Shown here: positions 18,601 to 25,681 of the stretch, one piece after another
Layout: each line of letters opens with the position of its first letter
Position numbering within the stretch: the stretch's first letter is position 1
Assembly (NCBI RefSeq): GCF_000472285.1
Contig: NZ_KI421413.1
Span: 181,167 to 245,166 of the forward strand
Source of the DNA: Desulfuromonas sp. TF
Lineage (GTDB): Bacteria > Desulfobacterota > Desulfuromonadia > Desulfuromonadales > ATBO01
Direction of reading: 5' to 3'
DNA: 64,000 nucleotides
Program-made: the position numbers and the translations under genes
The notes under the pieces: model-generated
The model's database searches: none
Told to the model about the DNA's origin: nothing
What the model saw: the letters and a program-made list of their open reading frames with translations, nothing else

Positions 18601-18908
18601 ATGTCCGTCCCCTCCTCGAAGATGATATAGACGAAGGAAAAGCCGAAAAAAGAGTAGCCGCGCACCACCTTGGACCCAGGAACCGCCAGCATCTGGGTGG
18701 TCAGGGGATAGGTGACCTGGTCCTCCACCACCTGGGGCGCCTGCCCGGGATATTCGGTGAAGATGATCACCTGCACGTCCGAGAGATCCGGAATGGCGTC
18801 GATCGGCGTCTTGAGCAGGCTATAGATTCCCGCGATGATGACGAAGACCGTCAGCAGAGCGAGCATGAACTTGTTTCGTATGGAGATGTCGATCAATTTT
18901 TCAAGCAT
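15657..18908 (-). CDS. cusA: CusA-type heavy-metal RND efflux pump
   Basis: 1083 residues, the usual length for heavy-metal-efflux RND pumps. Two homologous halves each have six helices and a large periplasmic loop. The segment GGIAIAIGAMIDAAIIMIEN holds the charged proton-relay helix characteristic of the CusA/CzcA subfamily, and the C-terminal half has GLDAETGVVMLLYLDLSH. The pump takes Cu(I)/Ag(I), or possibly other divalent metals, from periplasm or cytoplasm and exports it through the outer-membrane partner. The CusB-like partner and the His/Met-rich protein next door favour monovalent copper/silver. It sits 53 bases downstream of cusB. An 867-codon open frame on the opposite strand is a composition artefact. 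Confidence 0.93.
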   Translation of the reverse strand: MLEKLIDISIRNKFMLALLTVFVIIAGIYSLLKTPIDAIPDLSDVQVIIFTEYPGQAPQVVEDQVTYPLTTQMLAVPGSKVVRGYSFFGFSFVYIIFEEGTDIYWARSRVLEYLNYASGKLPKGVTPSLGPDATGVGWVYEYALVSDGRTDLQELRSIQDWFLRYELTAVEGVSEVASIGGYVKQYQITVDPVRLLAYHFTIPQIKAAIQRSNNDVGGRLIEMAETEFMVRGKGYIQSREDLENVVVGTDNRGTPVLVRDLGEVKIGPELRRGIAELNGQGEVAGGIIVMRFGENALATIERVKEKLEQLKAGLPEGVEIVTVYDRSGLIERAVETLKEKLLEESIVVALVTALFLFHLPSALVAIFTLPVALLMAFVIMNAQGINANIMSLGGIAIAIGAMIDAAIIMIENAHKHLERYQGKKPHWKIIRDSAVEVGPTLFYSLLVITVSFIPVFALQEQSGRMFKPLAYTKTYSMAAAAILSVTIVPVLMVWFIRGKIKSEDENPINRFLIRIYHPVVDFVLRWRSATLLVALLLILSIAWPLSKMGSEFMPPLYEGDLLYMPTTLPGISITKARELLQQTDKIIKEFPEVHHVFGKIGRAETATDPAPLSMIETTIMLRPEEEWRKIPVERFYSHWPDWTGWARAPLEWLWPEERSINVEELKERLNNAIQFPGLTNAWTMPIKTRIDMLSTGIKTPVGIKIMGPDLKTLSDIGEEIEALVRTVPGTLSAYSERVTGGNYLDFVIDREAAARYGLTVGEVQDIIQSAIGGMNVTTTVEGLERYPVNIRYKRDYRNDLQSLERVLVPLKNGTHIPISQVADIVIQKGPPSIKSENARRTAWIYVDIKGIDIGTYVKRAQEAVAESIELPPGYSIVWSGQFEYMQEAKKRFIVIIPLTVLIIFVILYMNTKSLIKTGIVLLAVPFSLVGAFWFLYVLDYNTSVAVWVGVIALAGLDAETGVVMLLYLDLSHKLWGDNGRMLTRGDLRQAIHHGAVKRIRPKIMTISVIIAGLLPIMWSHGAGADVMKRIAAPMVGGVVTSGIMELMVYPVIYYLWRSRKLDSSFVPTAEGDIEEGEVHETQA

Positions 18909-18961
18909 TGCAATCCAATCCTCTGCGACAGGGTGGGCGAGGCGGCGGGTCAGGTACTTTT

Positions 18962-20464
18962 TTACCTGAACAAATCGTCCAGTTTCTCGTCACCCTTTCC
19001 TCCGGCCTCTTCGCCGAAGAGATCGTCAAGGCTTTCACCCTCGTGCCCCTCGTGTGCGGCCGGGGCGGGCTGTTTCGGCTCCATCATCTTGGAGATCGCC
19101 TCACGCAGCTGGCTTTCGGAATCGAGCATGAACTGGGCGGAGGTCACCACCCACTCGCCAGGCAAGAGTCCTTCCTCGACCTGGATATAACCCTTTTCGC
19201 CCCGCAGTCCGGTGCGAATCTGCCGGGGTTCGAACTTGCCGTCGCCGAGAGCGACGAAGACGGTACTTGACTCACCGGTATCCATGACCGCCTCGCTGGG
19301 GATCGCCAGCACATCCTTAACCGTCTGGGCATCGATGAGCACGTTGACATACATGTCCGGTTTCAAGGTGTACTCTGGATTATCCAGAACGATGCGGGCC
19401 TTGACGGTGCGGGTCTTCGCCTCCAGGTAAGGATAGATCTGATCGATCTTTCCCCGGATCGGCTCCCCTCCGTAAGGAAGTTCCACTCTGGCTTCCTGCC
19501 CCACCTTGACCCAGGGCAGTTCATATTCGTAGATGTCGGCATAGATCCAGACGTTAGAGATGTCCGAGATCCTGAACAGCTCCATACCCGCCTGGATGCG
19601 CTGCCCCTCATTGGCCATCTTCAGGGTCACGATGCCGTCGTAGGGGGCATAGAGCGTCATGGACTTCTTCACCTCTCCGGTCTTCCGAAGCCTTTCGATC
19701 TGCCGGTTGGAGATGTCCCAGTAGTTCAGGCGCTTGCGGGAGGACTCAAGAAGGCGCTCCGCTCCCTCGGCGATCTCGGGAAAGGGGCTCTTCTCCAGCC
19801 TGGACTTGTTGTTCAGGGCCAGCAGATACTCTTCCTGCGCGGCGACAAGCTCGGGGCTGTAGATGGAGAGGAGTGGCTGACCTTTTTTGATGAACTGTCC
19901 GGTTTCATTGACATGGAGAGTCTCGATCCATCCGCCGATCTTGGCATTGATCGAAAATTGTCTGGGCTCCTCGTACCCGACCAGGCCGACGGTGCGCACC
20001 GTCCGTTTGAGATCGCGCCGAACCGCCTCGGCTGTGCGGACTCCCATGTTCTGCTGGGTCACCGGGTCGATCCGGATGACCGAACCGCCGGGCGCCTCAT
20101 CCTCGTAGACGGGAACGAGATCCATCCCCATGGGGGATTTGCCCGGCTCGTCGCGGATGTAGGTCGGATCCATCGGCGCCACCCAGTACTTGATTTTGCG
20201 CTCGCCTCCGGCTTGGGCAGTTTTTGCGGCTCCACCGACGGATTTCAACGGAGTCAGGTTCATTCCGCAGATGGGGCAGGTCCCCGGTTCGTCCTGGATA
20301 ACGAAGGGATGCATGCCGCAGGTGTACTGCGCGGCTTCTGCCGGGGCGGCAGCCGTGGTCTCGGAATCCTCCGGAGAAGGAAATTTCTGCAGGGAAAGGG
20401 CTCCCACCACGGCCATGAGAATAACAATGAGCACCAGAAAGAATTTTTCACGTCGGGTCATCAC
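18962..20464 (-). CDS. cusB: CusB-type periplasmic adaptor of the metal efflux system
   Basis: 500 residues. An N-terminal membrane anchor (FFLVLIVILMAVVGALSL) is followed by two metal-binding segments: TCGMHPFV...CPICGMN at about 48-72, and YWVAPMDP...SPMGMDLVPVY. The second is the CusB-specific Met-containing motif. Next come the biotinyl-lipoyl-like, alpha-hairpin and beta-barrel domains of membrane fusion proteins. The C-terminus is acidic and disordered with a repeated LDDLF motif. It bridges CusA and CusC and passes metal to the pump. It lies 14 bases after cusC in one operon. Confidence 0.92.
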   Translation of the reverse strand: MMTRREKFFLVLIVILMAVVGALSLQKFPSPEDSETTAAAPAEAAQYTCGMHPFVIQDEPGTCPICGMNLTPLKSVGGAAKTAQAGGERKIKYWVAPMDPTYIRDEPGKSPMGMDLVPVYEDEAPGGSVIRIDPVTQQNMGVRTAEAVRRDLKRTVRTVGLVGYEEPRQFSINAKIGGWIETLHVNETGQFIKKGQPLLSIYSPELVAAQEEYLLALNNKSRLEKSPFPEIAEGAERLLESSRKRLNYWDISNRQIERLRKTGEVKKSMTLYAPYDGIVTLKMANEGQRIQAGMELFRISDISNVWIYADIYEYELPWVKVGQEARVELPYGGEPIRGKIDQIYPYLEAKTRTVKARIVLDNPEYTLKPDMYVNVLIDAQTVKDVLAIPSEAVMDTGESSTVFVALGDGKFEPRQIRTGLRGEKGYIQVEEGLLPGEWVVTSAQFMLDSESQLREAISKMMEPKQPAPAAHEGHEGESLDDLFGEEAGGKGDEKLDDLFR

Positions 20465-20478
20465 AGATACTCTTCGGA

Positions 20479-21780
20479 TTACGGGTTTACGGGGTTGGAA
20501 TCGGCGGACGGACCCGCAATTCCCACTCCGGACTCAGCCTCGAGCCGGGCCAGGCTTTTTTGGTAATCGGCCTGCACCCGGTAGTATTCCAGGTTGTACC
20601 GATACAAGGTCATCAGGCTGTCCAGGAGGGAGAGAAAATCGACCGATCCGACCTGGTAGGCGCTCACCGATGCCTGGTAGGACTGTCCGGCCTGGGGGAC
20701 GATCCCGGATTCATACAGCCGAAGCAGGTCGCGGTTCTTCTCCATCTGCGCATAGCCGTCGGCGATGTTGAACTCGACCGTGTTGCGAAAATCGTCGTAC
20801 TGACGCAGGGCCATGCGGACTCCCGACTCGGCCTCGGCCACGGCCGCATGCCTTTTCTGCCGGTAGACGGGGAGATTCACGCTGAACTCGAGGCCTACGA
20901 AATCGGTGCCGTCGTCGTTGCGGTTTTTCTCCCGGAACGTATAGGCGGCTCCGACGTTGAAGTCAGGGTAAAAGTTTCTTTTCGCCAGCTGTTTTTCGAC
21001 CCGGTACCGCTCCACCAGCGATTCGTAGGCGGCATACAGGGGTCGCCGGGAGCGGGATTGTTCCAGCAGCGCGTCGAGGGATAGGGTCACTGGCGGAGTC
21101 TCCAGTTCAGTCGGTGTCTCCAGGGGGGAGCCCGTGGGACGGGCAAGGAGGCGGTTGAGGTTTTCCAGAGCGGTGCGGCGCTGCTGCCGCAGGGTGAAGA
21201 GCCGGTCCATGAGTTTTGAACGCTCCACCTGGGCCTTGAGAACGTCCTGCTGCAGACCCTGCCCCACCTCGTAACGAGTTTCCGTCAACCGGGTAAAATC
21301 GTCGAGAAGAGCCATGTTCTTCTCAGTCACCTCGATCCCCCGGTTGTAATAGTAAAGGTTGTACCACCCCTCCCTGACCATGCGACCTAATTGCAGACGG
21401 GCATCGTCGTAAGCAGCACGGTACCACTCGGCCTGCTCCCCGGCGATCTCTCCGCGCAAGGCCAGCTTGCCGGGGAAGGGAAACTTCTGGCTCACCTTGA
21501 AAATCCGGCCGGTCATGGGCGTCTCATCGGCGGCCAGGGAATCGACCGGGAAATTGTTGAACACGATGCCGGCAACGGGATCCTCGAGCGCCTCGACCTG
21601 GGATATCTTCTCGGCATTCATTTCCCAGCGGGCCCGGGCGGCCTGCAGGTCGGGATTGTTGGCCAGGGCCTCCTCCACCAGAGCGTCGAGAACGGCCGGA
21701 GTGTTCTCCGCTGCGGCAGGAGCAATGCCTGTGAAAAAGAGGGCGAGGGCAAGGCACCAGCGTCCGAGTGAAAATTTCAT
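20479..21780 (-). CDS. cusC: TolC-family outer membrane efflux channel (CusC-like)
   Basis: 433 residues from the ATG at 21780, chosen because GGAG lies eight bases upstream and a signal peptide follows directly (KFSLGRWCLALALFF to PAAA). The body is two repeats of the outer-membrane efflux protein domain with long alpha-helical hairpins (for example EEALANNPDLQAARARWE and RLEAESG near the C-terminus). It forms the trimeric outer-membrane exit duct of the tripartite pump. It is the first gene of the minus-strand cusC-cusB-cusA operon. The 288 bases upstream, shared with the divergent peptidase gene, contain a perfect 18-base palindrome but no gene that I trust. Confidence 0.9.
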   Translation of the reverse strand: MKFSLGRWCLALALFFTGIAPAAAENTPAVLDALVEEALANNPDLQAARARWEMNAEKISQVEALEDPVAGIVFNNFPVDSLAADETPMTGRIFKVSQKFPFPGKLALRGEIAGEQAEWYRAAYDDARLQLGRMVREGWYNLYYYNRGIEVTEKNMALLDDFTRLTETRYEVGQGLQQDVLKAQVERSKLMDRLFTLRQQRRTALENLNRLLARPTGSPLETPTELETPPVTLSLDALLEQSRSRRPLYAAYESLVERYRVEKQLAKRNFYPDFNVGAAYTFREKNRNDDGTDFVGLEFSVNLPVYRQKRHAAVAEAESGVRMALRQYDDFRNTVEFNIADGYAQMEKNRDLLRLYESGIVPQAGQSYQASVSAYQVGSVDFLSLLDSLMTLYRYNLEYYRVQADYQKSLARLEAESGVGIAGPSADSNPVNP

Positions 21781-21939
21781 CTGACAACTCCAAAAATGTG
21801 GGAACGACTCATTAATTTGTCCTCCCATTTGATCAAGAATAACGTTACCGATAAAAACAGAATACACGGATCATGCCTAAACGAAAACATGCGGCGAACT
21901 CCATACTTAGACGAACTCGACCTCCAAGACCTCCAGAGA

Positions 21940-21957
21940 CTGTGGAATATCCCACAG
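21940..21957. promoter_or_regulatory. Palindrome in the cusC / M1-peptidase divergent spacer
   Basis: CTGTGG-AATATC-CCACAG is a perfect inverted repeat with 6-base arms, about 160 bases upstream of cusC and 110 bases upstream of the peptidase gene. It has operator-like symmetry, but it matches no operator that I know for copper regulators. Candidate only. Confidence 0.3.
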
Positions 21958-22068
21958 ACGACTCCAAGAATATTCTGCACTTATGTCTACAGGGGCCGTA
22001 CCTCCAACACCATCGCATAACAACCACTCCATCATAAATCCTTTTTCCTTTCAGGTATAATAGGGGGC

Positions 22069-24162
22069 ATGAAAAATCTGTTGGCTCCCATCCTATTTTC
22101 CCTGATTCTCCTGCTGCCCTGGCAAGGGCCGCCGCTTCCCTGCGCGCTCGGCGATACGGGACCGGCCATCCTTCGTCATGACCTGCATGCGATCCTGATC
22201 CCTGGCGAAAAAACACTGCAGGTGACCGACACCCTGACCCTCGCCCCTGCCGGCGAGTCGAGGATTGTCCTATTCCTCGCCGCCGCGTCCCGGATTGAGC
22301 GGGTGCTGATCGAAGGGCAGCCGGCCTCTTATCGTTTCTCAGGGGACCGGCTTACCATCAACCTTCCCCATCCGACGCCGGAGGAGGCCGCCCTGCTCGT
22401 CGAGTACCGAGCCGTCTTCGACGATGTTGTTCCGGACCAGCCCCTGCACAGCGAGGATCCCACCTACGGCGTCGCCGCCGCCATCACTCCCCGGGGGACT
22501 TTCCTCTCCGGCTCCGCCGGCTGGTATCCGCATATCCCCGGCTGCACAGCCCGGTACCGCGTTCGCCTGGAGGCTCCCCGGGGGATGGAAGGGGTCACCT
22601 CGGGCCGCCTGCTCGAACGGGGCGAGGAGGATGGCAGGAGCTTTTCGGTGTGGGAGACGTCCTCTCCCCTTCCCTCCCTCACCCTTGCCGCCGGGCCTTA
22701 TCAGGTCAGCCGCGAGATGGCCGGGAATATACCGGTGTACACCTTTTTCAGCCATGAAAACTCCGCTCTTGCAGCAACTTACCTCAATGCCGCTAAAGAA
22801 TACCTTGAACTCTATCGAGATCTGTTCGGACCCTATCCGTATGAAAAATTCGCCGTCGTGGAAAATTTCTTCCCGACCGGCTACGGGTTTCCCTCCTGGA
22901 CCCTTCTCGGAAGCACCGTGGTTCGTCTCCCCTTCATTGTGGAGACGAGCCTCGGGCACGAGATCGCCCATTCCTGGTGGGGCACCGGCGTCCGGGTCGA
23001 TTATTCCGGAGGGAACTGGTCGGAAGGACTGACGACCTATGTGGCCGATCATCTGTACAAGGAGCGTTCTTCGGCCAAGGAGGGGCGCGAGTACCGGCAG
23101 AAGATACTGCGCGATTACGCCGCCCTGGTCTCATCGGCCGACGACTTCCCGCTTTCCGCTTTCACGGGCCGATCAAGCGCCTCAGACCAGGCGGTCGGAT
23201 ACGGCAAGGCGGCGATGGTCTTTCACATGCTCCGCAGGCAGGTCGGAGATGAAAACTTCTGGACCGGGCTGCGCAAGGCGGCTCAGGAGAACATGTTCCG
23301 GGAGGTATCCTGGAGCGAGCTGATCGATGCCGTCGGTGATTCGGCGGGACAGGACCTCTCCGGATTTTCCCGCCAGTGGGTGCAGCGCGAAGGCGCCCCG
23401 GTTCTGCGCCTGGAAGAGGTGAAGTCTCGGCGCAGCGGAGATCAATGGGTGGTCACAGGGCGTCTGCGGCAGGAGAAGCCGTTCTTCCGACTCTCTGTGC
23501 CGCTGCGCCTTGAAATGGAGGATGATTCCGAGGAATCATCGGTCGATCTGCACGGGGAGTCCTCCCCTTTTAATATTACGGCAGAGGCAGAGCCCCGCCG
23601 CCTGACCGCCGATCCCGGGGTCGATCTCTTTCGTCGGCTCGATCTGGCGGAGATCCCGCCGACGGTGAACGGCATCCGCGGCTCGAAGAACCTCCTTGTG
23701 GTGGTGTCCCGGGCCATTTCGAAGGAGACAGCGACCGCCGCCGCAACCCTGCTGGAGGCCATGCGGCAGAAAGGGGCTCGCCTGGTTCCGGAGAAGAAGG
23801 TCCGAAAGATCGATCTGACCGGCCATGACCTTCTCTTCCTCGGTTTCCCCGCCGATCCGGAGCTGCTGCCGCCCTTGCCGGAGACACTGAGGTGTACCGG
23901 GGAGGCCTGCACGGTCATGGACGAGCGATTCTCCGGCCCCGGGACAGCCCTCTTCGCCGCCTTCGCCCACCCCGCGGGCCCGGACCGGGCGGCGGCGGTC
24001 TTCGCTCCCTTTTCCGCCGAAGCCGCGCATGCGGCGGTCCGGAAGATCCCCCATTACGGCAAGTACAGCTATCTCGTCTTCGATTCAGGGAAAAATCGAC
24101 TCAAGGGGATCTGGCCCGCCGACGAATCCCCCCTCATTCATCATTTTGCGAAAGAGAGATGA
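22069..24162 (+). CDS. M1-like zinc metallopeptidase, exported
   Basis: 697 residues with a signal peptide (MKNLLAPILFSLILLLPW to CALG) and an AGGGGGC ribosome site. The gluzincin motif HEIAH (His297-His301) with the downstream glutamate in WSEGLTTY (Glu319) identifies an M1 aminopeptidase-like catalytic domain. The spacing is 17 residues where typical M1 enzymes have 18. The beta-sandwich N-terminal domain (about 30-200) fits the family; the GAMEN exopeptidase motif is not evident. The C-terminal 200 residues look like a separate alpha/beta domain. It should degrade peptides in the periplasm. The ChaN-type gene follows after 4 bases, so the two are cotranscribed. Confidence 0.8.
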   Translation: MKNLLAPILFSLILLLPWQGPPLPCALGDTGPAILRHDLHAILIPGEKTLQVTDTLTLAPAGESRIVLFLAAASRIERVLIEGQPASYRFSGDRLTINLPHPTPEEAALLVEYRAVFDDVVPDQPLHSEDPTYGVAAAITPRGTFLSGSAGWYPHIPGCTARYRVRLEAPRGMEGVTSGRLLERGEEDGRSFSVWETSSPLPSLTLAAGPYQVSREMAGNIPVYTFFSHENSALAATYLNAAKEYLELYRDLFGPYPYEKFAVVENFFPTGYGFPSWTLLGSTVVRLPFIVETSLGHEIAHSWWGTGVRVDYSGGNWSEGLTTYVADHLYKERSSAKEGREYRQKILRDYAALVSSADDFPLSAFTGRSSASDQAVGYGKAAMVFHMLRRQVGDENFWTGLRKAAQENMFREVSWSELIDAVGDSAGQDLSGFSRQWVQREGAPVLRLEEVKSRRSGDQWVVTGRLRQEKPFFRLSVPLRLEMEDDSEESSVDLHGESSPFNITAEAEPRRLTADPGVDLFRRLDLAEIPPTVNGIRGSKNLLVVVSRAISKETATAAATLLEAMRQKGARLVPEKKVRKIDLTGHDLLFLGFPADPELLPPLPETLRCTGEACTVMDERFSGPGTALFAAFAHPAGPDRAAAVFAPFSAEAAHAAVRKIPHYGKYSYLVFDSGKNRLKGIWPADESPLIHHFAKER

Positions 24163-24166
24163 AACC

Positions 24167-25030
24167 ATGAAGCGCATTCGGATTGTCTCCTTCACCATAT
24201 TGCTGATCGTCGGACTCCATCTGTGGAACACCGCCCCCGCCGACGCCCATATCCTGGCTGTTGCCGATGGGAAAGTCGTCTCTCTCGAAGAAGTGATCGA
24301 TGACCTGAAGGGGGTCCGTCTGGTTTTCATGGGAGAACTCCATGACCATCCGGGCCACCACATGGCTCAACTGCAGGTTATCCGAGCGCTCCACGACGCG
24401 GGAGTTCCCGTAGCCATCGGGCTGGAGATGTTCCGAACCGACAGCCAGAAGGCGCTTGATATGTGGGTGGAGGGCAGGATCTCTGAGAGGAGATTTTTAA
24501 GGACATATTTCGACAACTGGAGCATGTGGCCCGAGTACCGGGAGATCTTTCATGAAGCGAGGGGAAGGAAGATCCCCATGGTGGGGCTGAACATTTCCCG
24601 GAAGATCACCCAGCAGGTCGCCCGCAGCGGATTCGCATCCCTCTCGCCGAAGGAGGTGGGACAGCTGCCGGGGAAGGTGCGCTGCGATGTCGACCAGGAA
24701 TACAAAGAGTACATACGCCGGGTTCTCGGCGGCCACGCACACAACAACTCCACCTTCGACAACTTCTGCGAGGCGCAACTGCTCTGGGACACGGTCATGG
24801 CTGACGCCCTGCTCGGCTTTCTCGCAACGCACCCGGAACACACCGTCGTGGTGCTGACCGGAAGCGGCCACGCATGGAAATACGGCATTCCTGAGCAGAT
24901 CAGGCGGGAAGCCGAGGTCCCTTACCGGGTGCTGCTGCCGGAAATCCCCGGCCGGGTTGAGGCCGGGAGCATTACCGCGGCGGAGACCGACTATCTCATG
25001 CTGGGGCTGGAGGAGGCGCCGCTGCATTAG
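24167..25030 (+). CDS. ChaN-family (haem-binding uptake, Tiki-like) protein
   Basis: 287 residues from the ATG at 24167, four bases after the peptidase stop. Residues 1-26 are a signal or anchor segment (IRIVSFTILLIVGLHLW). The PF04187 signature follows: VFMGELHDHPGHHMAQL near the N-terminus, GLEMFRTDSQ, and VVVLTGSGHAWKYGIP near the C-terminus. ChaN of Campylobacter is an iron-regulated haem-binding lipoprotein, and related folds include Tiki/TraB metalloproteases. Whether this copy binds haem or cleaves peptides cannot be decided from sequence. It directly abuts the convergent gspB gene: the two stop codons touch with no base between. Confidence 0.8.
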   Translation: MKRIRIVSFTILLIVGLHLWNTAPADAHILAVADGKVVSLEEVIDDLKGVRLVFMGELHDHPGHHMAQLQVIRALHDAGVPVAIGLEMFRTDSQKALDMWVEGRISERRFLRTYFDNWSMWPEYREIFHEARGRKIPMVGLNISRKITQQVARSGFASLSPKEVGQLPGKVRCDVDQEYKEYIRRVLGGHAHNNSTFDNFCEAQLLWDTVMADALLGFLATHPEHTVVVLTGSGHAWKYGIPEQIRREAEVPYRVLLPEIPGRVEAGSITAAETDYLMLGLEEAPLH

Positions 25031-25681
25031 TTATCTAGCTGAGACGGGCCCGTCCAGCAGCACATCAAAACTCCGGCCGGAGTAATTGAAGCGCACCCGG
25101 TCTTCGGAGATCTCCACGACCCTGGCCCCCGCAATCACCGTTCCCTCCATGACGGGCAAATCGTTGATCACCGCAAGCCGGCTTTCCCGATCCTCTTGAA
25201 AGGCGATTCCAGTCAGCGTGAGAGCCGGCAGGGGGTCGACGATTTCTTTCACAACGGGACTCGGGGCGGGCGCCGTCTTCATCGGCTCCGGGGCGGCCTT
25301 CGGCTCTGCGGACAAGACCGGCCCGACAGGGATTTTCGTCGGAGATTTCCTTGCGGCGGCCGTCGGTTGCGCAGGAGCGCTGACAGCCTGGAGGGGGTTC
25401 TTCTGCTCGGAGGAAGAAACCGCGGGGGCTCTGTGTGCCGGCGGCATTTCGTGAATCGCCTGAGTCTGCGGCGGCTCCGGAAATTCGGTCTTCCCCATCA
25501 GAATATAGCCGGCCAGGGCGAAAGCGAGGACGAGGACCGCGACGGACGCGAAGGTCATCCAGGGGAAGGTCTTTCGCCGGGGCCCGCTTTTCAGGATATC
25601 CCGGGCGATATCGGTTGTGCCTTCCCGGCTGCGGGATTTCTCCTCCTCCAACTTTCGCAGGGCTTTCAGTATCGAACTCAC
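25031..25681 (-). CDS. gspB: GspB-like general secretion pathway protein
   Basis: 216 residues. The N-terminus (MSSILKALRKLEEEKSR) is the conserved cytoplasmic start of GspB/ExeB proteins, followed by one membrane helix (about 43-65), a Pro/Ala-rich periplasmic linker (about 70-140), and a C-terminal domain with ALTLTGIAFQED and GTVIAGARVVEIS, the PilP/GspC-like HR fold. In the type II secretion system ExeA-ExeB helps insert the secretin ring through peptidoglycan. It overlaps gspA by 4 bases and is translated with it. No other gsp genes lie in the window. Confidence 0.8.
   Translation of the reverse strand: MSSILKALRKLEEEKSRSREGTTDIARDILKSGPRRKTFPWMTFASVAVLVLAFALAGYILMGKTEFPEPPQTQAIHEMPPAHRAPAVSSSEQKNPLQAVSAPAQPTAAARKSPTKIPVGPVLSAEPKAAPEPMKTAPAPSPVVKEIVDPLPALTLTGIAFQEDRESRLAVINDLPVMEGTVIAGARVVEISEDRVRFNYSGRSFDVLLDGPVSAR

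Noticed and set aside
21796-22020. 74-codon plus-strand frame in the cusC/peptidase spacer
   Set aside because: No ribosome site and no recognisable sequence; the spacer is better explained as a divergent regulatory region.
22056-22061. TATAAT directly before the M1-peptidase gene
   Set aside because: Only 8 bases before the ATG, with no -35 at a suitable distance; it would give a leaderless mRNA although a ribosome site is present.
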